DNA of 64,000 nt, taken from contig NZ_CP170554.1 in NCBI RefSeq assembly GCF_042701255.1, forward strand, positions 2,418,001 to 2,482,000. Direction: 5' to 3'. The notes beneath the pieces were generated by a model. It was given only the letters and a program-made list of their open reading frames with translations, made no database searches and had not been told where the DNA came from. Shown one piece after another: positions 1-7,639 of the stretch. A program made the translations under genes and the position numbers. The first letter of the stretch is position 1. Each line of letters starts with the position of its first letter. Origin of the DNA: Tahibacter sp042701255. GTDB lineage: Bacteria; Pseudomonadota; Gammaproteobacteria; Xanthomonadales; Rhodanobacteraceae.

Positions 1-172
1 CTCCTCCGGCCCCGCCGCTAAGGTAGCTCGCGCGGCGCGCGCGTCGCCAGCACAGCGGCGTATCGGTCGCTGCCTGGCGAGCGCGGCGGTATCACGGATT
101 TTAGCTTGACCAAAATTTAAGTGGGACATAAATTCTGCGGCCGATGGCGCTGGGCGCCGACGGGAGAAGATC

Positions 173-1399
173 ATGAATGTCGGTATCGGTGGGACCACGC
201 GCGACGCCGCGCTGGCGAGTCTGCAGCCCATGCTCGGCGATGCCGCGCCGACCGGCCTGGACGAGTACCGCGCACGCATCCGTCAGGCACAGGCGCTGAT
301 GCGCGGGCAGGGGCTGGCCGCGATCTACCTGCATGCGGGCACCAGCCTGCGCTATTTCACCGGCCTGGTCTGGCGCGGCAGCGAGCGCCTCGTCGGCGCG
401 CTGCTGCCGGCCGACGGCGAGCCGGAATTTCTCGCGCCGGCATTCGAGGAAGGCACGATACGCGGCTACCAGGTCGTGCCGGGCGCGATCCATACCTGGC
501 ACGAACACGAGAATCCCTACCGTCTGCTGCGCGCGCGCCTCGACGCACTGACGGCGGACGGTACTCGGCGTGCCGGCCTCTGCGAGAGCACGCCGTTCTT
601 CGTCGTCGACGGTCTGCGCGAAGCGGCCGGCGACTGGCAGTTCGTCAACGCCAGGTCCGTGACGGCGGCCTGCCGCATGCGCAAGTCGGCGCAGGAAATC
701 GCGCTGATGCAGCGCGCCCACGACATGACCCTCGCCGTGCATCGCGCAGCCGCCAGCATGCTGCACGAAGGCATCACGGCAGCCGAGGTCGAGGACTTCA
801 TCGACGCGGCACACCGGCGCGTCGGCGCTGCAGCGGGCTCGTACTTCTGCATCGTGCTGTTCGGCGCCGACAGCGCGTTCCCGCACGGCGTCAAAACCCC
901 CAAGCCGCTGGCCCGCGGCGACATGGTGCTGATCGACACCGGCTGTCTCGTGCACGGCTACATGTCGGACATCACGCGCAGCTACGTATTCGGCACGCCG
1001 AGCGCGCGCCAGCGCGAATTGTGGAATCTGGAAAAAACCGCGCAGGCCGCCGCGTTCGCCGCCGCGCAGATCGGCGTGCCGTGCCAGGACGTCGACGCGG
1101 CTGCGCGCAGCTGCCTCGAACGGCACGGCCTCGGGCCGGGCTATGCCTTGCCGGGACTGCCGCACCGCACCGGCCACGGCATCGGCCTGGACATCCACGA
1201 ATGGCCTTATCTCGTCGGCGGCGACACGACGCCGCTCGCGCCGGGCATGTGCTTCAGCAACGAACCGATGATCTGCGTGCCCGGCGAATTCGGCATACGC
1301 CACGAGGATCATTTCTATCTCACCTCGCAGGGCCCATGCTGGTTCACGCAGCCGGCGCATTCGGTGGATGACCCCTTTGGGGTCGGGAATCGGGAATAG
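173..1399 (+). CDS. M24 family metallopeptidase (Xaa-Pro aminopeptidase-like)
   Basis: Predicted cytoplasmic dinuclear-metal peptidase of the pita-bread fold, probably cleaving Xaa-Pro or related dipeptides. The 408 aa protein has a creatinase-type N-terminal domain (about 25-165) and a catalytic domain (about 170-390). All five M24 metal ligands are visible: Asp255 (VLIDTG), Asp266 (SDITR), His335 (HRTGHGIG), Glu364 (FSNEP) and Glu378 (RHEDH). The ATG at 173 is preceded by GGGAGAAG. There is no signal peptide. The last codons (VGNRE) and the stop come from a GGGAATC-type intergenic repeat, so the native C-terminus was probably replaced or extended by repeat insertion. It converges with the transglutaminase gene. 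The family is secure; the exact substrate (proline dipeptidase or aminopeptidase P) is not. Confidence 0.9.
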   Translation: MNVGIGGTTRDAALASLQPMLGDAAPTGLDEYRARIRQAQALMRGQGLAAIYLHAGTSLRYFTGLVWRGSERLVGALLPADGEPEFLAPAFEEGTIRGYQVVPGAIHTWHEHENPYRLLRARLDALTADGTRRAGLCESTPFFVVDGLREAAGDWQFVNARSVTAACRMRKSAQEIALMQRAHDMTLAVHRAAASMLHEGITAAEVEDFIDAAHRRVGAAAGSYFCIVLFGADSAFPHGVKTPKPLARGDMVLIDTGCLVHGYMSDITRSYVFGTPSARQRELWNLEKTAQAAAFAAAQIGVPCQDVDAAARSCLERHGLGPGYALPGLPHRTGHGIGLDIHEWPYLVGGDTTPLAPGMCFSNEPMICVPGEFGIRHEDHFYLTSQGPCWFTQPAHSVDDPFGVGNRE

Positions 1400-1500
1400 T
1401 GAATCGGGAATAGTGAATCGGGAATCGTAGGAGCGGTGAATCGGAGCGTTCCGTCAGCGCTGCGCGCTTGAACGATTCCCCATTCCCGATTCCCGATTCC
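1379..1500. repeat. GGGAATC repeat cluster in inverted arrangement
   Basis: Iterations of GGGAATCGGGAAT and GTGAATCGGGAAT occupy 1383-1428, and their inverse (ATTCCCCATTCCCGATTCC) occupies 1475-1500. The two arms can pair into a long hairpin between two convergent genes and could act as a bidirectional terminator. Short GGGAATC-type repeats like this are common between genes in Xanthomonas and relatives. Both neighbouring reading frames end inside the repeat. Confidence 0.75.
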
Positions 1501-2984
1501 TGCGCGAGGCAATCTGCCCCGCATCGACGATCCGCAGACTGCGTACCTGGCGCAGCAGGCCGGCGTAATCGCCGGCCGAGCCGTCGCCGATCGCGAGCAC
1601 GATGTGGGTGGAGTCGAAGTCGCCGAGGCCGGCGTCGAAGCTGATCCAGCGCGCGCCGTTCCAGACCTGCACCCAGGCGTGCGGGCTGAATACTTCGCCC
1701 TTGTCGGTGAAGTGGCTGGAATACACGAGTCCACCGACGACGCGGGTCGGGATCTGCTGCGCGCGGGCCAGCGCGGCGAGCAGCAGTGCGAATTCGGTGC
1801 AGTCACCGCTGCGGCTCTCGGCGGCCTGCAATGCGCTGGCATAGCCGAGCGAACGGCGCTCGCCGGTCATGTAGCTCTGCACGAAGCGCACGAGCTTGTG
1901 CATGCGCGCTTCCATCGAACCGTTCGCGCGCGCCTCGCGCGACAGCGAGCGCAGTGCCGGATGATCGCTCTGCACCCAGGCGTTCGCGGCGCGATAGCGG
2001 GCGAGTGCGTCCGCGTCGGGTGCGGTTTCCTTACCGCAGTCGGGGCAGATCGTCACGATGCTGCGCCGGCCGCGCTGCACGACGGCTTGTTCGCTCGTCG
2101 TCGGCAACGGCGGCGCGGTGCCGGCGGCGCTCTCGAACACGTAGCGCAAGGTATGCCGGCGCGCGGCGACCGGAAAGCGATACGGCGAGGGCAGGGCCAG
2201 TCCACCGAGCAGATCGTAGTAACGTGCGGGCGGGTCGCAGTCCCCGGCGCAGGCGCGGCTGTCGAAGCGTGCGCCGGCGATTTCCCAGCTCGGCAGCAGC
2301 CGCTGCTGCGACAGCGACCAGTAAAGGCGCTGGCGCTGGAGATTGCCGTCGACCGTGGTCTCGCGCAGCAGTTCCAGCCGGTCGCCGTCGGCATGGCCGT
2401 CGCTGCTCAGGCGCACGGCGACGATGCGCGCGGCAGCCAGGTCGATCTCGCTGTACGCGAATTGCCAGGGACTGTCCGGAGATTGCTCGGCGATGCGCCG
2501 CTGCAGGCCCGCATCGACGAGCAGATCGGCCGGTGCAGCGAAGACGTTGCGGCGCGTCTGCAGTCCTTCGCGACGCGACAGGCGGATCTCGCCGTCGCGG
2601 ATCCTTGCTTCGGCCTGCACGATGGCCGGTCCCCGACGCGCTGCGCTGGCTCTGGCTCAGCGGCCGGCCGTCGGCGGTTTCGCTGCTGGTGCGTTCGCTG
2701 CTGCGCCATTCGCGCGCGCCGAGCGCACTGACGCCGAGGCGCGACTGTTCGCGCGTGCGCGCCGTCGTGCCGTCGTCGCGGCGTTCGAACATGCTGCGGC
2801 CGTAGCTCGTGCCGTCCTGTTCGATCAGCGCGATCTGTGTTGCCGGCGCGGCGAACACGGGCTGCAGCAAGGACGTGCCGGCGAAACAGATCGCAAGCCG
2901 CGCGATCGGTTTCGCGAGGCGCACCGCCGCGTCGCGCGCGGCGGTGCGGAGGCTTGCAGCAAGGTTCGTCGTGCCGACGCACAT
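1454..2984 (-). CDS. Secreted transglutaminase-like protein (one frame slip)
   Basis: Exported protein with a transglutaminase-like cysteine fold. Translation from ATG 2984 gives a signal sequence (LAICFAGTSLLQPVFA, residues about 31-46). That frame then loses homology near 2631-2634, and the downstream frame carries the rest of the protein. Removing one base from the CCCC at 2631-2634 joins them. The catalytic triad is in the C-terminal part: Cys in GDCTEFALLL, His in SPHAWVQV, Asp in ISFDAGLG. The tail (residues RESGMGNR) is encoded by the GGGAATC repeat. It starts 11 nt after the small exported protein at 2996-3346, so the two are probably co-transcribed. Bacterial relatives may act as proteases or peptide-crosslinking enzymes; the substrate is unknown. 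The slip may be a sequencing error or a true inactivating mutation. Confidence 0.75.
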
Positions 2985-2995
2985 GCGCAGGGCTT

Positions 2996-3346
2996 TCAGC
3001 GCGGCGGCTGCGACGGCGTGTCGAGGAAGGCCGCATCGTCGAGCTGCGGCAGATCCGGCAGGCGCGAAGGCTCGTCGCGCGCCTCGCGCGCCGCGCTGCG
3101 CGCATCACGCACGGCGCCGAGCATCACGTCGACGGGTTCCAGGCGCGTGTCGTCGTTCGTCGCCGCGTCGCTGTTGCGGCTGATGTGGCTGCCGGTGGTC
3201 TTGGACTTGGTCGCGTTGTCGGCGAACGCCGGCGCCGCCGTCAGGCTGGCGGCGAGCATCAGCAGCGCGAACGTGATGCGCGCGGACGGATTGGTTGGGT
3301 TCGATGCGGCGAATGCGGCGTTGCGTGCGGTGATGGCGGTTTTCAT
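2996..3346 (-). CDS. Small exported protein of unknown function
   Basis: A 116 aa protein of no recognised family. I chose the ATG at 3346 because AGGGAAAA lies at ribosome-binding distance; an in-frame upstream ATG at 3370 has no such site. The N-terminus has a hydrophobic signal segment (ITFALLMLAASLTAAPAFA, about residues 23-41) ending in an AxA-type cleavage site. The mature part is short, charged and probably disordered (SAAREARDEPSRLPDLP). It lies immediately upstream of the transglutaminase-like gene with an 11 nt gap, so the two products may work together in the periplasm. That is inference from position only. Confidence 0.6.
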   Translation of the reverse strand: MKTAITARNAAFAASNPTNPSARITFALLMLAASLTAAPAFADNATKSKTTGSHISRNSDAATNDDTRLEPVDVMLGAVRDARSAAREARDEPSRLPDLPQLDDAAFLDTPSQPPR

Positions 3347-3582
3347 GCGATTTTCCCTGAGTGCAGTCATGAGCAGCCCGGCGCGCGGCGTCGGACCGGA
3401 ATGCCGGCGGCGCCGGCGATGGCTGAGACGACAACGGTTGCGGACGGGGACTGTGTCGACGGCGCATCGCGATCGGTGACGGTGCGCTGCCTCGGCGATC
3501 GCCGTCCGCCGCGGTCGCCTGAAACCCTGGACGGCCGCTTCAGGAATTTCGTCGCACGGTCGCGAGCGCGGCATGCGCGATG

Positions 3583-4016
3583 CTCAGTCGCGCATGTCGG
3601 TGATCGCGTCGTCGCCGCGCGTCGCGAAGGCGAACCAGGCGGCGATCAGGCTCGCGATGCAGCTCCAGAGCATGTGGCGGAACTCGGCTGCCGGCGCGAG
3701 GATTTCCGTCTCAAGGTCGTGAGCGCGGTGAGCGTAGTGCTCAGTCGCGCGTGTCGGTGATCGCGTCGTCGCCGCGCGTCGCGAAGGCGAACCAGGCGGC
3801 GATCAGGCTCGCGATGCAGCTCCAAAGCATGTGGCGGAACTCGGCTGCCGGCGTGAGGATTTCCGTCTCAAGGTCGTGAGCGCGGTGAGCGCAGTGCTCA
3901 GTCGCGCGTGTCGGTGATCGCGTCGTCGCCGCGCGTCGCGAAGGCGAACCAGGCGGCGATCAGGCTTGCGATGCAGCTCCAGAGCAGATAGCGGAATTCG
4001 GCCGCCGGCGCGAGCA
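3583..4016. repeat. 157-bp tandem repeat: extra copies of the downstream gene's 3' end
   Basis: CTCAGTCGCGC starts at 3583, 3740 and 3897, an exact period of 157 bp. Units 1 and 2 differ at only about four positions. Unit 3 is the real 3' end of the membrane-protein gene and stays homologous to about 4016. Read on the minus strand, units 1 and 2 encode the same C-terminal tail and stop codon (ILAPAAEFRHMLWSCIA...) but with RHMLW where the gene has RYLLW. Each unit has about 120 bp of tail plus a 37 bp linker not found in the gene. Confidence 0.9.
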
Positions 4017-5376
4017 CCGCGTAGGGCAGTGCATAGGCCCAGGCGCTCGCGATCGGCCAGAGTACCGGCGCGCGCCGCGTGTCGCGCCGGCGCAGGACGC
4101 TGAATGCGGCGACGATGCCGATCAGCAGATACGGCCAGGCCGCGAACGCGATCGTGGCGCGCAGGCGTTCGAATGCGGCCAGCGCAGTGCGGCGCAATGC
4201 GCCTTCAGGTACGGCGAGGGTCGGGTTGTCGCGGTATTGCACCGGGCCGGGAACGTAGGTCAGCTCGAACGGCAGCTCGCTTGCGCGCGTGCCGAACAGA
4301 TCGCCCAGCAGTTCGCTGCGATGCGCGAGATAGGCGCGCGGATGCTGTGCGATCGTCGTCAGCCAGTCGCGGCGCAGGCGCTGTTGATCGGCCTCGGGCC
4401 AGGGCTGGAACGGATAGCGCACGCCGGCGCGCGGGCTCGCGAACAGCGGCGTATTGCTCCAGGTGACATAGGCCGAGGCCAGGTCCTCGACCGTGCTCTG
4501 CGGCGTGATCGCATAGTCGGGCAACAGCACGCGCTGCTTGTGCACCGACATGCCGCTGAGGTCCCACAAGGTCAGCGACGGCAGTACCGGAAACCACTGC
4601 CGCGTCAGTGTGGCAGTGGTCGTTTGTACGACCAGCAGCAGCGCCGCAGTTAGCGCGACGGTCGCGCCCAGGCGGCGCCAGCGCGCGTCGCGACGTTCCA
4701 CGCCGCAGAGCCAGCCCAGCAGCGGCAGCACTGCGAACAGCGCGTTGTGCCGTTGCGCCAGACCCAGCGCGAGCGCGGCCAGTGCAGCGGCGAACCAGGC
4801 GCGGCTGCCGCTGCGGCGATGACGCCGTATCGCTGCGACCGCGAATACCAGCAATGCGAGCAGCGCCACATCGGACCAGATCTGCGCGAGCAGCCAGCTG
4901 GCCGGCGCCAGCGCGAGCAGCAGCGGCAAGGCCAGGCGCGCGCGCTGCGTTGCCGGCGCATCGAGCGCGAGCAAGGCGACGCCGCTCCAGAACAACGCAA
5001 GCTGCAGCAGCAACAGCGGCTGCGGACCGTCGTGGAACCAGCGCGTGGCCTGCCACAGCAGCACGATGCCGATGCCGTTGATGTTGGAGATCTCGCCGCT
5101 GCGCGCCTGCCACCACTGGTAGCTGCTGTCGAAGGACAGCCAGCCCGGATAGAACGCGGCCGCGAACAGCAGCGCCGCGATCGTGGCCGCGGCAATCACG
5201 GCCGCGGTGGTCGCGCCGGTCGGTACGAGTGTGCCGCCGTCGCGACGCTGCGGCAGGTGGTCGGCAGTCGATGGAGCGGGCGTGTCCTGCGGCATGTCCT
5301 GGCGGTCTCGACGCGCACCGGTCCGGCCGACGCCGCGCCGCCGTGTGCGGCAGCCGGATGCGGAAAGAACAGGCAT
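3898..5376 (-). CDS. Polytopic membrane protein, GT-C glycosyltransferase-like
   Basis: Inner-membrane protein of about 492 aa with roughly ten hydrophobic segments. The first is followed by FYPGWLSFDSSYQWW, an acidic residue in the first periplasmic loop as in GT-C enzymes that use lipid-linked sugars. A large extramembrane stretch (about 270-400, including TLWDLSGMSVHKQR) precedes the last helices. No family-specific catalytic signature could be confirmed, so the glycosyltransferase call is tentative. The start is uncertain: ATG 5376 gives a long Arg-rich leader, while ATG 5295 (MPQDTPAPST) starts closer to the first helix but has only a weak, close AGGA. A possible promoter (TAGTCA, 17 nt, TAGACT) lies at 5490-5462. 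The 3' end is duplicated downstream in two further copies. Confidence 0.6.
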   Translation of the reverse strand: MPVLSASGCRTRRRGVGRTGARRDRQDMPQDTPAPSTADHLPQRRDGGTLVPTGATTAAVIAAATIAALLFAAAFYPGWLSFDSSYQWWQARSGEISNINGIGIVLLWQATRWFHDGPQPLLLLQLALFWSGVALLALDAPATQRARLALPLLLALAPASWLLAQIWSDVALLALLVFAVAAIRRHRRSGSRAWFAAALAALALGLAQRHNALFAVLPLLGWLCGVERRDARWRRLGATVALTAALLLVVQTTTATLTRQWFPVLPSLTLWDLSGMSVHKQRVLLPDYAITPQSTVEDLASAYVTWSNTPLFASPRAGVRYPFQPWPEADQQRLRRDWLTTIAQHPRAYLAHRSELLGDLFGTRASELPFELTYVPGPVQYRDNPTLAVPEGALRRTALAAFERLRATIAFAAWPYLLIGIVAAFSVLRRRDTRRAPVLWPIASAWAYALPYAVLAPAAEFRYLLWSCIASLIAAWFAFATRGDDAITDTRD

Positions 5377-5785
5377 GAAGTTGTCGGATGCCGTGCCGTG
5401 GAACGACGCGGCCGTCGGGCAGCACCGGCGCAGTGATGACTGCTGCGGCGACGCCGGCGCGAGTCTAGTGTCCCGTTCCGCAAATGACTATCGGGTGCCT
5501 GCGGGACTGCGCATCGATGCGCAGCCGGCGTTGCCGCTGGTCGCTGCGGTATCGGCGTGGTTGTCTGCCCGGGGGCCGGCGCACGGATCGCGTTGCGTCT
5601 TTTCGTGGCGCGGGATTTCGCGCCGGAACCCATCGACAGGAACGCTACGAGAAGCCGGACAAACGTCAGGCAAGGAATCCGCACGCGGCAGAAACGTCGC
5701 CGGCACCCGCGGCGCTTCGATGGCCGGTGCAGAACCGCAGCGCAGCGCGACCGTTGCCGGCCGCGCTGCGTCATTGCTCGATGGT
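5377..5785. other. Gene-less stretch, 409 bp
   Basis: No reading frame here has codon use or sequence resembling a protein. Apart from the putative promoter elements of the membrane-protein gene near 5462-5490, nothing was recognised. Confidence 0.5.
5462..5490 (-). promoter_or_regulatory. Candidate sigma-70 promoter of the membrane-protein gene
   Basis: On the minus strand TAGTCA (-35, 4 of 6 consensus bases) is followed after 17 nt by TAGACT (-10). The same CTAGACT box lies upstream of mfd and the LuxR-type gene. Confidence 0.35.
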
Positions 5786-6748
5786 TCACTCGGCCACGTA
5801 ACGCCAGGCGGCCTTGGTGTCGGGGCGGCGCCAGATCGTGAAGAACGGAATCGGCTTGCGGCTGCCGTCGGCGGCCGGTGCGTTCGGCTGCAGGAAGCCG
5901 ATCGTGATGCCGAGATCGCCGCTGCCGGCGACGATGACTTCGTCGGGCGCCCAGGTCACCGGGCTGGTGCCCGGCGCGCTGCCGGCACCGACGCTCGCGG
6001 CGATCTTGTCGGCGCCGACGATGACCAGCGCATCGTCCGGACCACCGAGGTTGATTGCATCGCTGCTGCCGTATTTGGCGAAGGCGGGGCCGATGCCGAT
6101 GTGCTGGGACTCGTCGGAAAACGCGCGCTCGGCCTGGTCGAGACTGCGCGCATGTTCCTGCGTGCGCGTCGCGTCGGCCGCGGCTGCGCCGAACGTGGCG
6201 GGCAGCGCGGGCGGCAGGGGCGCGATCGTCGCCGGCGCTTCGCGGCTGGCGTTGCGCTTGTAGGCGACGACGCGCCACTTTCCGTCGCGACGTACCCAGT
6301 AGGACAGGTATTTCAGCGGCTGCGTCGTCGCGTCGGGCTTGTGCAGGGTCATGTAGCCGAAGGTAAAGCCGTGCTGGCCGTCGGCGGAGATGCCGCCGCG
6401 CTGCGGCGTCCAGTCGATGCGCGACTTGGGGTAGTCGGGCGTGCTGCGCAGGTAGTCGCGCACTTCATCCAGGCCGCGCGCGAAGCGGTTGCCGCGGACC
6501 GGCATGACCACGTCGTCGGCGAACATGGCACTGAGTCCGCTGATCGGATCGGTCGCGGCGCTGGCGCGGGCGAAGTCGCGGTCGGCGGCGAGCAGTGCCT
6601 CGACCGCGGCCTGGGCCGGCCCAGCCTGAGGCGGCGCGGTCTGGGTCGGTGCTGCCTGAGTCGGTGCAGCTGTCGTGGCGGCCTGCGCGCCCGGCGCGAC
6701 CAGCGCCAGCCCGCCCAATGCCAGGGTGAACAACATCGTCTGCAACAT
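5786..6748 (-). CDS. Exported SnoaL/DUF4440-like protein with two NTF2-fold halves
   Basis: A 320 aa exported protein. The ATG at 6748 has GGAAGGA upstream and begins a signal peptide (MLQTMLFTLALGGLALVAPGAQA). After a low-complexity segment of APTQ/APPQ-like units, the first NTF2-like (SnoaL/DUF4440) domain runs from about 40 to 155 (AVEALLAADRDFARASAATD ... YWVRRDGKWRVVAYKRN). A second, more degenerate copy covers about 185-320 and ends with a similar pattern (PFFTIWRRPDTKAAWRYVAE). Such domains bind small ligands or act as weak isomerases or hydrolases, and many have no known function. No neighbour indicates a pathway. Confidence 0.7.
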   Translation of the reverse strand: MLQTMLFTLALGGLALVAPGAQAATTAAPTQAAPTQTAPPQAGPAQAAVEALLAADRDFARASAATDPISGLSAMFADDVVMPVRGNRFARGLDEVRDYLRSTPDYPKSRIDWTPQRGGISADGQHGFTFGYMTLHKPDATTQPLKYLSYWVRRDGKWRVVAYKRNASREAPATIAPLPPALPATFGAAAADATRTQEHARSLDQAERAFSDESQHIGIGPAFAKYGSSDAINLGGPDDALVIVGADKIAASVGAGSAPGTSPVTWAPDEVIVAGSGDLGITIGFLQPNAPAADGSRKPIPFFTIWRRPDTKAAWRYVAE

Positions 6749-7639
6749 GAGTCCTTCCGTCAGGTAAGAAAAAACGGCCGGCGTGCCGGCTTCCGGCCCG
6801 CTGTATAGCAATCGCCGCGGCCGGCCGCGCCGGACCGCGCTCGAATGCGCGCTATCCGGCAAATCCATGACCCCGGTCAGGGGCGCGCCGCGCGCGGCTG
6901 CAACACGCCGCGCCGGGTAGCGGCGACGTCTGCGCAGCGATGGCAGGTCTGAAACGCGGCGGCGGATTTCAATGCGCCGGATGCGGACGACCGATGAACA
7001 CCCGACAGGCCGATCATGCTGCGGCTGTCGCGGTACTGGCGGCCAGCGTCCTCATCACGAGCGATCACCGTTGTCGCAGCCGTCGGTCATCGCAGCCGTT
7101 GCGGCCGTTGCAGTCGTCGCAACCATCGCGGCCATCGCGGCGGCACGGCGCCAGCTACTGCCGGCAGATCCCACGACGAAACTTTTTGCGGCCGCGCCGA
7201 CTCTCGGACGGGAGATCCGGCGCGCTCGCGACAGTAACCGCGTGGCGTTTGCGCACGACGGGCCGCGATACGGCCGCTGACATTGGCAAAGGGTCAAAAA
7301 TGTCGCAGTGCCGGCAGCGGTTTTCGCTGCATCGGCAATCGCAAACGAATGTGGCGGAAGATTTGCAAATCGTCACGCGGCAATGCCGCAGCGAGTTGCT
7401 GCAGGTTGCCGTATTTCCTGAGAAATGACGGGAAAGAATTACAGGGTTTACCGCTTTTTACTTGTTTCTTTCGGCGCTTGCGCCGATAGTGTCTGCGCAA
7501 TTTTCGCAGGATCGGATAACCGCCGGATGCGATCTTCGCCGACGGCAGCGGTACCGGCATTGCGCAAGTCGTTCAGGGGTCCCGCGTTCGCGGGCAGTGC
7601 GTAAACGCGGAATCCGGATGATTCCGTGCGGGAGAAACG
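6749..7639. other. Gene-less stretch, 891 bp
   Basis: No credible coding frame was found. The part at 7280-7480 is less GC-rich than the surroundings and contains a perfect hairpin, TCGGCGC-TT-GCGCCGA (7471-7486). A run of CGCAGCCGTTGCGGCCGTTG-like short repeats lies at 7080-7145. It probably holds the promoters of the two divergent genes, but I could not fix them. Confidence 0.5.

Noticed and set aside
3583..3896. CRISPR or IS-derived repeat
   Set aside because: The 157-bp units contain the coding tail of the adjacent gene and no spacers, inverted termini or transposase.
7081..7145. Possible CRISPR-like or minisatellite array
   Set aside because: The CGCAGCCGTTG-like units are short, unequal and lack constant spacers.
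6940..7428. Small plus-strand gene before the winged-helix regulator
   Set aside because: The frame has no ribosome-binding site, no conserved motif and atypical composition.
7471..7486. Terminator hairpin TCGGCGC-TT-GCGCCGA
   Set aside because: There is no T-tract on the side where either neighbouring gene would need it.
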